Positions 9,175 through 17,566 of a DNA stretch of 44,027 nt are shown one piece after another; within the stretch, counting starts at the first letter, position 1, and the number at the start of each line of letters is the position of its first letter. This DNA is from Terriglobales bacterium (GTDB taxonomy: Bacteria; Acidobacteriota; Terriglobia; Terriglobales; Acidobacteriaceae), in assembly GCA_035567895.1 (NCBI GenBank), contig DATMPC010000079.1:1-44027 (forward strand), in the 5' to 3' direction. Made by a program: the position numbers and the translations under genes. The notes under the pieces were generated by a model. The model saw only the letters and a list, made by a program, of their open reading frames with translations. It ran no database searches and was not told the origin of the DNA.

Positions 9175-10475
9175 CCTTCCCTCCCGTTGACGAGCAGCTC
9201 GCCTACCTTAAAAAGGGCGCCGTGGAGATCATTCGCGAACAGGAACTGCGAGAGCGCCTGGAAAAATCGGCTAAGAGCGGAAAACCCCTGAAGGTGAAAG
9301 CAGGGTTCGATCCTACTGCGCCCGACCTGCATCTCGGCCACACCGTTCTGATCCGCAAGCTCAAACACTTTCAGGACATGGGTCATACCGCTATCTTTTT
9401 GATTGGCGATTTCACTGGGCTGATCGGCGATCCCAGCGGGCGTTCGGCAACGCGGAAACCCCTCACACGCGAAGAGATCGATCGCAATGCGGAGACCTAC
9501 AAGGAGCAGGTCTTTAAGATTCTCGATCCCCAAAAAACAGTCATCGATTTCAACAGTCGCTGGTTCTCGAAATTCAGCGCGATCGATTTCATCCGCTTGG
9601 CAGAGAAATACACGGTTTCGCAGCTGCTGGAGCGTGACGACTTTCACGATCGCTTTCAAAACGAGCAACCGATCGCGATGCACGAGCTGCTGTACCCTCT
9701 GGCGATGGGCTACGACTCGGTGGCTCTGGAAGCCGATGTGGAACTCGGCGGGACCGATCAGAAATTTAATCTGCTCACCGGCCGAGAGATGCAACGCCAG
9801 CATGGCCAGCCCACGCAGGTCGTGCTGACGATGCCGATTCTTGAAGGACTCGATGGCACGCAGAAGATGTCGAAGTCGCTAGGAAACGCGATCGGAATCA
9901 AAGAGCCGCCACTAGAGATGTACGGCAAGCTCATGTCGATCTCCGATGAGCTGATGTGGCGTTACTGCACGCTGCTAACCGATCTGCGCACATCAGAGAT
10001 CGAGGGCCTAAAGTCGAAAGTGTCGTCAGGCGCACTGCATCCGATGCAGGCCAAGAAGGATTTGGCGCGCAGAATCGTCAAGGATTTTCATTCCGAGCAG
10101 GCAGCGCGGGATGCGGAGGAGAATTGGGCGAAGCAGTTTCAGAAACATCAGGTACCACAAGTTATGGAGACGGTGGAAATACCGCGAGAACAGGTTTTGC
10201 TACGGCAATCGGAAGACGACCCTTCGGCTCCATGGTTTCCGCTTTACGAGCGTTCTACATTGCCTCCTGGAACCCTCATCAGCATTCTCAAAATGGAAAA
10301 GCTTCTTATTTCGGCAGGATTGGTGTCATCCACCAGTGAAGCTGCAAGAAAACTCAAAGAGCGCGCGGTGCGAGTTAATGGCGAGACGATTGTGATCAGC
10401 CAGCTTGCCACTTGCCTTCCCGCAGAATTCAACTTGAATCTAGGTCGGCACTGGAAAAGAGTTCTAGTTCAATAG
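9171..10475 (+). CDS. tyrS: Tyrosyl-tRNA synthetase
   Basis: A 434-residue class I aminoacyl-tRNA synthetase charging tRNA-Tyr. The HIGH-type motif is His54-Leu-Gly-His57 ([12 protein letters not shown]) and the KMSKS loop is at 232-236 ([16 protein letters not shown]). [13 protein letters not shown] and [17 protein letters not shown] are characteristic of the TyrZ-like branch of bacterial TyrRS. A C-terminal S4 RNA-binding domain (about 365-430) carries [17 protein letters not shown]. Co-translated with the upstream ABM-fold gene through a 4-base overlap. Confidence 0.97.
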   Translation: MTFPPVDEQLAYLKKGAVEIIREQELRERLEKSAKSGKPLKVKAGFDPTAPDLHLGHTVLIRKLKHFQDMGHTAIFLIGDFTGLIGDPSGRSATRKPLTREEIDRNAETYKEQVFKILDPQKTVIDFNSRWFSKFSAIDFIRLAEKYTVSQLLERDDFHDRFQNEQPIAMHELLYPLAMGYDSVALEADVELGGTDQKFNLLTGREMQRQHGQPTQVVLTMPILEGLDGTQKMSKSLGNAIGIKEPPLEMYGKLMSISDELMWRYCTLLTDLRTSEIEGLKSKVSSGALHPMQAKKDLARRIVKDFHSEQAARDAEENWAKQFQKHQVPQVMETVEIPREQVLLRQSEDDPSAPWFPLYERSTLPPGTLISILKMEKLLISAGLVSSTSEAARKLKERAVRVNGETIVISQLATCLPAEFNLNLGRHWKRVLVQ

Positions 10476-10494
10476 AGTGAGTTAAAAAACCAAT

Positions 10495-10582
10495 GTGGCA
10501 CAACCGCCCTCGGGCCTGGTGCCAAATCGGAATGTTAAGCTGCTAGCAAGTCAAAACCCACAGCCGAGGGTGACTGTGCCAC
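10495..10582. repeat. Family C inverted repeat, copy 2
   Basis: GTGGCACAACCGCCCTCGGG at the left and CACAGCCGAGGGTGACTGTG plus CCAC at the right (ending 10582) are imperfect reverse complements. It lies 20 bases after the tyrS stop. The rest of the 10476-10779 space holds the hairpin 10618-10664 and no gene. Confidence 0.78.
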
Positions 10583-10617
10583 AAAATCAACCGAGCAGTT
10601 TGGGTTGGCAGTTGGCA

Positions 10618-10664
10618 CTGTCCCACTGTCCCAGCGCGTATAGGGTTTTGGGACAGTGGGACAG
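10618..10664. terminator. 16-bp perfect hairpin between convergent genes
   Basis: CTGTCCCACTGTCCCA (10618-10633) and its exact complement TGGGACAGTGGGACAG (10649-10664) surround a 15-base loop containing AGGGTTTT. It lies between the convergent tyrS and permease genes, so a bidirectional terminator or barrier role fits. Related GGGACAGC and GTCCCACTG fragments recur near 10722 and 10750. Confidence 0.6.
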
Positions 10665-10779
10665 CTTCAATTTATCGTCTAAGTTGTTCAGGAACAGCAG
10701 CTTACCGTGCCCGTGACGCTTGGGACAGCAGGTCAAATTTGACGGCGTTGTCCCACTGAAAATTCAAGGGCAATTTCCA

Positions 10780-12045
10780 TCACTCGTACCGCAAGCAGAC
10801 AATCGGATCCAGGCGGGCAGCCATGCTCGCGGGGTAATAGCCGAAGATGACACCAACCGCGACGGAGATTACGAAACCGAGCGTTACCCAGAGATACGAG
10901 AGCGTTGCAGGAATCGAGGGCACGAGCGTGCGTACGGTAGTGGAGACACCGGCTCCGATCAGAATGCCCAGCGTGCCACCCACCAGCGTAAGTACCACTG
11001 CTTCGAGCAGAAATTGCAAGCGTACGTCGGCACGGCGCGCGCCGATGGCCTTGCGAACACCGATCTCCTGTGTGCGTTCGGTCACCGAGATCAGCATGAT
11101 ATTCATTACGCCGATGCCTCCTACGAGTAATCCAATCGAACTGATTACCGCGGTCAGAATCACGAGCGCGCCTGTAAGTTGATTCCACAGGTTGCTGAGA
11201 AAGTCGGGGGAACTCAGCTCAAAATCGTTTTCCTGCTTAGCCGGAACATGCCGCAGGCGGCGCATGGCCTGAACTACTTCATCTTTCGCCACGTCGACGC
11301 TCGCGTTTTTCGGAACCGTGAAGATCATCAGCAGTTCCTTGGCTTCCGGATATTCTTTGCGGAATTTGCTCAGCGGAATTACGGCGAAGATGTCTACTCC
11401 GGGACCTCCGAACAGGCCTGGATCATGTTCGAAGATGCCGATTACGTCGTAGACAGTTCCATTGAGACGGACGGTCTTGCCAATCGCATCCGAATTTGGG
11501 AAGAGCGATTCGGCAATGGAAGCTCCCAACACAACAACCGGCCGAGCATGTTCCTCATCGAAGTCGCTGATGAAGCGGCCGCGATCTATGCTGAACAGCG
11601 GGATCGCTTCCATGTACGGTGGCTCAGTGCCACGCACAATCACTTTCTCCACGCTGTGGTTTCCGCTGGTAATGGTATTGCTATCGCCAAAGAAAAAGCC
11701 GCGTGTGCCGACCGTAGTGACGATTTGCACGTCGGGTGCCGCCTGCTTGATGAACGGAGCATAGCTGTACTCAAGGTATTTTCGGGTGCGAATGCGTTGG
11801 GGCCAGCGCGAAGGATCGCTGCCGGGAGGGAATCGAGAAATGAAATATGTACGCGAGCCCAGAGATTCCACACGCTCCTGCACAAACCTGTTGAGTCCCT
11901 GAATAATCGCCGCCATGGAAATCACCGAGGAAACGCCGATTACGATGCCGATGATTGTGAGCGCGGTGCGAGCCTTCGACGAGCGCAGCGTCTCGAGCGC
12001 CGCGAAGAAATTCTCGCGAACCTGGCTCGCAGTTAGAACAGCCAT
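10780..12045 (-). CDS. MacB/FtsX-type ABC transporter permease
   Basis: A 421-residue membrane protein of the MacB/LolCE-like family. N-terminal helix after RTALTIIGIVIGVSSVISMAA, a large periplasmic MacB_PCD domain (roughly 45-265), then three C-terminal helices of the FtsX domain. The loop GVMNIMLISVTERTQEIGVRKAIGAR is the family signature that couples to the ATPase. MacB-type systems move substrates from periplasm outward by mechanotransmission; the substrate here is unknown. The start overlaps the upstream permease stop (TAATG), so the two are one operon and may form a heterodimer. No ATP-binding or membrane-fusion gene is next to it. Confidence 0.9.
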   Translation of the reverse strand: MAVLTASQVRENFFAALETLRSSKARTALTIIGIVIGVSSVISMAAIIQGLNRFVQERVESLGSRTYFISRFPPGSDPSRWPQRIRTRKYLEYSYAPFIKQAAPDVQIVTTVGTRGFFFGDSNTITSGNHSVEKVIVRGTEPPYMEAIPLFSIDRGRFISDFDEEHARPVVVLGASIAESLFPNSDAIGKTVRLNGTVYDVIGIFEHDPGLFGGPGVDIFAVIPLSKFRKEYPEAKELLMIFTVPKNASVDVAKDEVVQAMRRLRHVPAKQENDFELSSPDFLSNLWNQLTGALVILTAVISSIGLLVGGIGVMNIMLISVTERTQEIGVRKAIGARRADVRLQFLLEAVVLTLVGGTLGILIGAGVSTTVRTLVPSIPATLSYLWVTLGFVISVAVGVIFGYYPASMAARLDPIVCLRYE

Positions 12046-13271
12046 TAGTCAGACCTCAACGCGACGATCGGATCCAGTTGGGATGCGCGAAATGCTGGAT
12101 AGATTCCGAAGAATAGTCCCACGATCGAACTCAGGACCACTCCCAATATTGCCACCCAGGTTTGTACCGAAGCAGGAAACGGAGTAAACGTCCGCAGCGT
12201 AAGCGCAACCAGAAAGCCGAGAGCGATTCCAGCGAATCCGCCGGCGATGCACTGCATAACGCTTTCTGTGATGAATTGCCGAAGGATGTCCCGCTTGGTG
12301 GCGCCGACGGCACGGCGCACGCCGATCTCGCGGCGGCGCAGCGTCACGCTCACGAGCATTACGTTCATGATGACGATTCCCCCGATGACCACCGAGATCG
12401 CCCCCACCATGATGAATACGGCAAAAAACGCGGAGCTGATGCTGCGCCACAATGACATGTAGCTCTCTTTGGTGCCGATAAAGAAGTCGTTGTCCGTCTT
12501 GCCGGTGAGGTGACGACGCGCACGCAGGATGAGTTGAGCCTGATCCTGCGCCTCCGTAAACGTAGCCTCCGTTGCTTTTACGTTGACGGTCAGGCTGGTA
12601 TGTGGTCCTTGCATGTTGAGAAACACTCCGAGAGGGACGATCACAAGATTGTCTTGATCCTGCCCCAGAACGCTCCCAATCTTTTCCATCACGCCGATCA
12701 CGGCTAGCTCGTTGTTGCCTATCCGAAGATTTTTGCCGACCGGATCTTCTCCGAGAAACAACTGCTGCACCAGCGTGTCTCCAATCAGGCAGACGTTGAC
12801 TCTGCGTTCCGCTTCGGAAGGCGTGAAATAGCGGCCGTAATCGACAGCACGGGTGTCGATATCGATCATGTTCGCGGTCTGGCCGTAGAAGTTCACGTCC
12901 TGAGCTTCGCGGTTAAGATAGCGCGCCTGAATACGTCCCGTAGCGGTGGCGCTTGCTCCCACTTCCTTACACGCCGTGCACTTTTCAGCGACGGCTCTTA
13001 CGTCGTCGAGCTCAATCTTCCGGTACTTGAGTGCCTTGATGATGATGTTGAAGTCGGTTACCGCGAACGGAGTACGCGCAATTTGAAAAACATTCGTACC
13101 CAGATTGGCGATCTTTTGTTCTACGTAGACATTCGCGCCTTGCACGATTGTCATTACCGTGATGAGCGTTGCTACGCCCATCGTGAGTCCGAGCATGGTT
13201 AGCGATGCCCGGAGCTTATGCTGCCTCAGCGCGGTTATGCACTGAGCCAAATTGTCGCGAATCGCGAGCAT
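12045..13271 (-). CDS. MacB/FtsX-type ABC transporter permease, partner
   Basis: A 408-residue homologue of the next gene downstream, same topology: N-terminal helix (RASLTMLGLTMGVATLITVMTI), a periplasmic domain of about 230 residues, and three C-terminal helices with GGIVIMNVMLVSVTLRRREIGVRRAVGATKRDI. It contains CTACKEV in the periplasmic part, a CxxC pair not seen in its partner. It is the first gene of the two-gene operon. A family of paired permeases without adjacent ATPase is common in acidobacteria (established impression, not checked here). Confidence 0.9.
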   Translation of the reverse strand: MLAIRDNLAQCITALRQHKLRASLTMLGLTMGVATLITVMTIVQGANVYVEQKIANLGTNVFQIARTPFAVTDFNIIIKALKYRKIELDDVRAVAEKCTACKEVGASATATGRIQARYLNREAQDVNFYGQTANMIDIDTRAVDYGRYFTPSEAERRVNVCLIGDTLVQQLFLGEDPVGKNLRIGNNELAVIGVMEKIGSVLGQDQDNLVIVPLGVFLNMQGPHTSLTVNVKATEATFTEAQDQAQLILRARRHLTGKTDNDFFIGTKESYMSLWRSISSAFFAVFIMVGAISVVIGGIVIMNVMLVSVTLRRREIGVRRAVGATKRDILRQFITESVMQCIAGGFAGIALGFLVALTLRTFTPFPASVQTWVAILGVVLSSIVGLFFGIYPAFRASQLDPIVALRSD

Positions 13272-13335
13272 GAAGGAAGATAAGTTGAAACACTTTTATA
13301 CGTCTGGTGGCAAGAAATAGTTCTGGAGGGATTAT

Positions 13336-13360
13336 GGAGACGCACCGTGCTGCGTCTCTA
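13336..13360 (-). terminator. Family B stop-codon hairpin after serine hydrolase
   Basis: Read on the minus strand: TAGAGACGCA, loop GCACGG, TGCGTCTC. The TAG is the stop codon of the serine hydrolase (13358-13360). The 8-bp arms are exact (13337-13344 with 13351-13358). No U-run. The same arrangement is found at 3933 and 30746. Confidence 0.7.
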
Positions 13361-14710
13361 TTGGGTCTTCTGAGGCTCGGCGACCTTCACGCCCTTCGTG
13401 ACATGCCCATTCTGATGGAGGATCATATGTGTTGTTTCACCTTTGTCGTTCTTGACGAATTCAATTTCTGCATCGACCACTTTGGGAAAAAACAGAGTTT
13501 CTGATTCCGGGAAGATTGGAATCCTGGACTGGCCCGTGGCTTGCGAGACCAGGTGGTCGCCTTCGAGCGTGATCACGAACTGAAAATTCGGCGCCAGCTC
13601 GTAGGTTCCTACATACGCGGCGAGAATGTTCGGGGAGACCGTGACCTCCTTGCGCTCGGATGCCAGGACCACTTTCTCTCCATGCGCGACCGATGCAAGC
13701 TTGGCTGCGATCGCGCTTGGAGCTCCGCCGTTCAAGTTGCCGAGCACTGCGACGACGAGCTTGTCATCGGGATAATAAGCGAGTTGAGTGTTAAAGCCTT
13801 CGATGCCTCCGCCATGCTCGATTACCTTGTGTCCTTTGTCGTCGCGCACGCCCAAGCCGAACGCGTAGTTGCTTTTGAACGCAGTGGTCATCTTCTGGAC
13901 AGAGGACGCCGAGAGCAATTTACCGCCGAAGAGTCCTTGCTCCCAGCGCAGCAGGTCTTCGGTAGTGGAGTAAAGTGCGCCCGCGGAGAAGGGAATGCTC
14001 ATGTCGATGTATCCGGCATGTTCCAATCCCTTCGGCTTCGCCGTGTATCCCTCGGCGCGATGAGGGATAATCGCCGAGTTGGAGTCATATCCGGAATCCT
14101 TCATTCCCAATGGATCGAAGATATTCTGCTGCACAAACTCGCTATATCCCTGGCCGCTGATCCTCTCGATCAGGTAGCCGAGCAGTACATATCCGGAATT
14201 GCTGTAATTCCATTTTTCGCCTGGCTGAAATTCGAGCGGCTTGTCGCGAAACCGCTCGACGAGCTTTTCCGGAGTTGTCTTCACGGCTTCAGTGGAAGCG
14301 TAATCGGGAAATCCCGTGAAGCTCGGGATTCCCGAAGTATGAGTAAGGAGATGGTAGATCGTGATCTTGTCCCAAGCGGCAGGCGCGTTCGGCAAGTATT
14401 TCTTGACCAAATCGTCGGTCTTCAACTTGCCGCGCTCTTCCAAGAGAAGGATGCAGGCCGCCGTGAACTGCTTCGTAATCGAGCCTAGGCGAAACTTCGT
14501 TGTAGGCGAATTGGGAACACCCCACTCAAAATTCGCAGATCCGTAGCCATGACTGAGCAGCACCTTGCCCTCGCGCGCCACAAGCACAGAGCCCATGAAC
14601 TGCTTCGCAGAAACGTAGGATTGAACGACCTGTTCCATACGTGAGGTGGGGTCTTCCTGTGCAAAGCCCACGCCAAGGAGTAATGCCGCGACCGCGATAC
14701 GCCGAATCAT
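13358..14710 (-). CDS. Exported beta-lactamase-family serine hydrolase
   Basis: A 450-residue secreted class C beta-lactamase/DD-peptidase-fold enzyme. A short signal peptide (MIRRIAVAALLLGVGFAQED) supports ATG 14710; the frame extends upstream to 14842 but the extra stretch is not signal-like. Catalytic motifs: SxxK as SITK (LGSITKQFTAACILL), YxN as YSNSGYVLLGYL, and HGGG (KVIEHGGGIEGFNTQ) as the third box. A C-terminal beta-barrel-like extension (from about 350) contains VGTYELAPNFQFVITLEGDHLVSQ, typical of esterase/PBP4*-like members. Could act on cell-wall peptides, esters or beta-lactams; sequence alone does not decide. The stop codon lies within a repeat hairpin. Confidence 0.9.
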   Translation of the reverse strand: MIRRIAVAALLLGVGFAQEDPTSRMEQVVQSYVSAKQFMGSVLVAREGKVLLSHGYGSANFEWGVPNSPTTKFRLGSITKQFTAACILLLEERGKLKTDDLVKKYLPNAPAAWDKITIYHLLTHTSGIPSFTGFPDYASTEAVKTTPEKLVERFRDKPLEFQPGEKWNYSNSGYVLLGYLIERISGQGYSEFVQQNIFDPLGMKDSGYDSNSAIIPHRAEGYTAKPKGLEHAGYIDMSIPFSAGALYSTTEDLLRWEQGLFGGKLLSASSVQKMTTAFKSNYAFGLGVRDDKGHKVIEHGGGIEGFNTQLAYYPDDKLVVAVLGNLNGGAPSAIAAKLASVAHGEKVVLASERKEVTVSPNILAAYVGTYELAPNFQFVITLEGDHLVSQATGQSRIPIFPESETLFFPKVVDAEIEFVKNDKGETTHMILHQNGHVTKGVKVAEPQKTQ

Positions 14711-14857
14711 GTTGTCTCCCACGATTGGAATTAAGGCGCAGCAATTGTAAGAGGAGTCGTGCACTCCGGTGATCCCGTGATCGGATAAATTAAAAGCGCT
14801 TTCAGTAAGAGTCTGTCTGGGGAGGTTGGGGCATTCGAGCAAAAAGAGGAGAAGGAT

Positions 14858-14884
14858 AGAGGCGCCCGTCGGTCAGACGCCTCT
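14858..14884 (-). terminator. Hairpin downstream of pstS
   Basis: AGAGGCG (14858-14864) pairs with CGCCTCT (14878-14884). On the minus strand the hairpin follows the pstS stop by nine bases and is followed within 15 bases by CTCTTTTT. A modest intrinsic terminator for pstS. Confidence 0.5.
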
Positions 14885-14893
14885 GCGGGGAAG

Positions 14894-15901
14894 TTACTGC
14901 AGTTTCTGTATGGTGTTTTTCACGCGTCCCTGAAGTTCCTGCGGGAGGGGTGCGTAGCTTAGCGTCTCCACCATCTTCTCGCCATCGTCGATCATCCAGT
15001 TCAGGAAGTCCTTGATGATCTTGCCCTTGTTGGCGTCTGACGGTTTAGTGGGGATTAGCAGCCATGTGAACGTTGCTATTGGATAGGCATCCTTGTTCGG
15101 GGAGTTGGTAATGGAAACGCGGTAATCGTCCGGAATCTTAACGCCGTTCGCTGCCGCACTGGTGTTCTGCAGATCGGCTTTTACGAAGCTGCCGGCGGCA
15201 TTTTTTACCGAACCGAATGTGATCTTGTTCTGCAATGCGTAAATCAGTTCAACGTAGCCGATGGTGCCGTCGACTGCACGAATCGTACCGGCTACTCCTT
15301 CATTTCCTTTGCCGCCGATTCCGACAGGCCACTTTACGGATGTTCCCTTACCGGGACCGCCCTTCCACTCCGGGCTTACTTTCGAGAGATAGTCGGTGAA
15401 AACATACGTGGTGCCGCTGCCGTCGGAGCGATGAACCACGTTAATGTTCTGGTTAGGAAGCTTTATATCTTTGTTGAGGTTCTGAATTGCAGGATCGTTC
15501 CAGGTTGTGATCTTGCCGAGGAAGATGTTCGCAAGCACATCGGGAGTGAACTTCAATTCCTCTTTGACGCCGGGGATGTTGTACGCGGGAACTACCGATC
15601 CCATCACCGTCGGAACATGCTGAATCGGTACTTTTGAACTCTTGAGTTGTTCGTCGGACATCGGGCCGTCAGTAGCGCCGAAGTCCACTGTGCCTGCCGT
15701 GACCTGGCGAATGCCGCCGCCACTGCCAATCGGCTGATAATTGATCTCAACATCAGGGTGCTGCTTGTGGTACTCACTGAACCACTTCGAATAAATCGGG
15801 TTCGGGAAGGTCGCGCCTGCCCCATTTAAAGTCGTCTGCGCTGCCGCAGAACCGACCAGCAGCGCTGCCATTGCCAGGGTCCACTTAAGACCTCGAATCA
15901 C
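14894..15901 (-). CDS. pstS: Phosphate-binding periplasmic protein PstS
   Basis: A 335-residue substrate-binding protein of the high-affinity phosphate ABC transporter. Start is GTG 15901: AGGAGGAG (15906-15913) lies four bases upstream, and the product then begins with a compact signal peptide (IRGLKWTLAMAALLVGSAAAQ). ATG 15931 would put the ribosome site inside the gene and overlap the predicted -10. Mature part starts TTLNGAGATFPNPIYSKWF; phosphate-binding motifs NYQPIGSGGGI, DFGATDGPMS and VHRSDGSGTTYVFTDYL are all present. pstC, pstA and pstB are not adjacent. A Pho-box-like repeat precedes it, so induction by phosphate starvation is likely. Confidence 0.95.
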   Translation of the reverse strand: MIRGLKWTLAMAALLVGSAAAQTTLNGAGATFPNPIYSKWFSEYHKQHPDVEINYQPIGSGGGIRQVTAGTVDFGATDGPMSDEQLKSSKVPIQHVPTVMGSVVPAYNIPGVKEELKFTPDVLANIFLGKITTWNDPAIQNLNKDIKLPNQNINVVHRSDGSGTTYVFTDYLSKVSPEWKGGPGKGTSVKWPVGIGGKGNEGVAGTIRAVDGTIGYVELIYALQNKITFGSVKNAAGSFVKADLQNTSAAANGVKIPDDYRVSITNSPNKDAYPIATFTWLLIPTKPSDANKGKIIKDFLNWMIDDGEKMVETLSYAPLPQELQGRVKNTIQKLQ

Positions 15902-15931
15902 GTTGCTCCTCCTATGGGTACTTGGTTTCAT

Positions 15932-15963
15932 ACTCCGAGCGGGGTGTTACAGGATGGTTACAG
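15932..15963 (-). promoter_or_regulatory. Pho-box-like repeat and promoter of pstS
   Basis: Minus strand: CTGTAAC, four bases (CATC), CTGTAAC (15946-15963), the 7-bp direct repeats with 4-bp spacer known for PhoB sites (consensus CTGTCAT). Thirteen bases after it comes TATGAA (15932 downwards), a plausible -10; the repeat would take the place of a -35 box. A message starting about seven bases later would carry the strong AGGAGGAG and the GTG start. Confidence 0.7.
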
Positions 15964-16002
15964 TGGGATAAATTTGCAGTAAATGGGCAGCTACTCGGAA
16001 GA

Positions 16003-16752
16003 CTAATGCGTTGACTTGTACTGGTCCCATAGCCAGGCGAGATAGAGCTGTTCGACCGAGCCTTCGTGCCCAGCAGGAACATGGCGGATGGTGCGTCCAC
16101 TCACGAAGTGGCACACCTCTTCAGCGATGTTCTTGGCGTGATCACCGGCACGTTCCAGGGCTTGCGACATCAGCAGAACGTGAATGCTGTCTGGTCCTGC
16201 ACAACTGGCCTGGTCTTCCAGGTGCCGCATAAAAATCAGGTTGCGAATGCGATCTATCTCACGATCCGAACGCAGCACTCCGATGGCGCGACTCAGATCG
16301 CGTGCGCTGAATGCGTGCGAGACTTCTTTCAGCATGGATTCGAGATGCGAATTCATGTTTATCAGGTCGGAGATGTCTTGCATGTCGAGACGTGTGGCAA
16401 CAACCCGGCAGCGGCTGACGAATGATGAGATCAGATCGCCAATCCTCTCGAGGTCGATCATGCATTTCATGCAGGCGAGCAATTCACGCACTTGGTCGGG
16501 CGAGCTCTGCGTCAACACGGTGGCAAACCGTTCGTCCATCTGCCGGTCGAGGCTGTCGAGTTCCTTCTCACAATCGAAAACCGCTTGAGTCAGCGTCGGA
16601 GAACTGACCGAATCGGCGGCATTCGAGGCCGCAGCGGTGGCAACTTCGAAGGCCCTAACCGTGAGGGCTATCAGGCTCGCTTGGGGTGAACTGATCGATT
16701 GTGGTTGCGGTTGAGCACCAAGACCGGCTGGATTTTTGGCGGCGGACGACAT
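16003..16752 (-). CDS. phoU: PhoU-family phosphate signalling regulator
   Basis: A 249-residue cytoplasmic helical protein with two PhoU domains. Visible repeats of the PhoU metal-binding type: CMIDLERIGDLISSF near 115-130 and MSQALERAGDHAKNIAEEVCHFVSG near 200-225 (E/D-x-x-x-D signatures). PhoU links the Pst transporter to the PhoR kinase and keeps the Pho regulon off when phosphate is plentiful. The first 45 residues are Ala/Pro/Gln-rich and unlike classic PhoU starts, so a later start is possible. Same strand as pstS, about 100 bases upstream of it, but pstS has its own promoter-like repeat. Confidence 0.9.
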   Translation of the reverse strand: MSSAAKNPAGLGAQPQPQSISSPQASLIALTVRAFEVATAAASNAADSVSSPTLTQAVFDCEKELDSLDRQMDERFATVLTQSSPDQVRELLACMKCMIDLERIGDLISSFVSRCRVVATRLDMQDISDLINMNSHLESMLKEVSHAFSARDLSRAIGVLRSDREIDRIRNLIFMRHLEDQASCAGPDSIHVLLMSQALERAGDHAKNIAEEVCHFVSGRTIRHVPAGHEGSVEQLYLAWLWDQYKSTH

Positions 16753-16919
16753 CGTTAGTAGCGCTATTAAAGCCGGATTGGATTAAATCCGCGTGAAGAT
16801 GGCGTGAATTGGCGTTGAAATCAACGTACTCGCTAGCGTCCAGGTTGTTTGACCCGCCTGCCCGACGCGTGAAATATTCATCAATTCGTAACAATTGCGC
16901 TCTTCCCAATGTGAGGCAT

Positions 16920-17534
16920 ATGGTTCGCCTGGTTCCCCGCACGACAAGATTCTTCGAGATGTTCTCCGACATGGTGAACAATCTTACGGATGGCGCAAAG
17001 TTGCTGAGGGCAATCTTGCAGGACATGAAGGACGTTGAAGCGAGAGTCGAACAACTGAAGACGATTGAGCATCGGGGCGACGAAATGACGCATGAACTCC
17101 TAACGAAGCTTAATCAAACGTTCATTACGCCCTTCGATCGCGAAGACATCCACAAATTGACATCCTCGATCGATGATGTGCTGGACTTTGTGCACGCGGC
17201 CGGAGAACGCCTCGTTATGTACAAGATCACTGACTTCACGCCCTCTGCGCCGCAACTCGCGGACGTGATTGTGCGCCAATCGGAACAGCTCTGCCAAGCC
17301 GTGGCTCACCTGGAAAAGAAGAACAACGTGCTCCAGTACTGCGTTGAAATTAACCGCCTTGAGAACGAGGCGGATCGCATTTCACGCGCTGCTATAGCCC
17401 AATTATTCGAGACTGAGACAAATCCCATCACGCTGATCAAAAAGAAAGAGCTGTACGAAGTCCTGGAAACTGCCACCGACAAGGCTGAAGACGCGGCTAA
17501 CGTGATCGAATCGGTAGTTGTGAAGAGCGCGTAA
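16920..17534 (+). CDS. DUF47 (PhoU-like) phosphate transport accessory protein
   Basis: A 204-residue all-helical cytoplasmic protein of the DUF47/TIGR00153 family, structurally like PhoU and nearly always encoded next to PiT transporters. Visible: MFSDMVNNLTDGAKLL, EHRGDEMTHELLTKLNQTFITPFDREDIHKLTSSIDDVLDF and ENEADRISRAAIAQLFE. Start at ATG 16920 with TGAGG at 16912-16916; the frame is open further upstream to 16809 but the added stretch is not family-like. It ends 32 bases before the PiT gene, forming an operon. Thought to modulate PiT activity; divergent from phoU. Confidence 0.9.
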   Translation: MVRLVPRTTRFFEMFSDMVNNLTDGAKLLRAILQDMKDVEARVEQLKTIEHRGDEMTHELLTKLNQTFITPFDREDIHKLTSSIDDVLDFVHAAGERLVMYKITDFTPSAPQLADVIVRQSEQLCQAVAHLEKKNNVLQYCVEINRLENEADRISRAAIAQLFETETNPITLIKKKELYEVLETATDKAEDAANVIESVVVKSA

Positions 17535-17566
17535 CTCAATCCCCTGCAGTCCGGAGACTCTCCCAG

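Noticed and set aside
11179-12036. 285-residue plus-strand frame opposite the permease
   Set aside because: Shadow of the MacB-type permease, without any motif or ribosome site.
13541-14488. 315-residue plus-strand frame within the serine hydrolase region
   Set aside because: Antisense shadow of a gene with intact SxxK, YxN and HGG motifs and a signal peptide on the minus strand.
16753-16919. Pho box between phoU and the DUF47 gene
   Set aside because: Only isolated GTAAC-like pieces; no 7-bp repeats at 11-base spacing such as at pstS.
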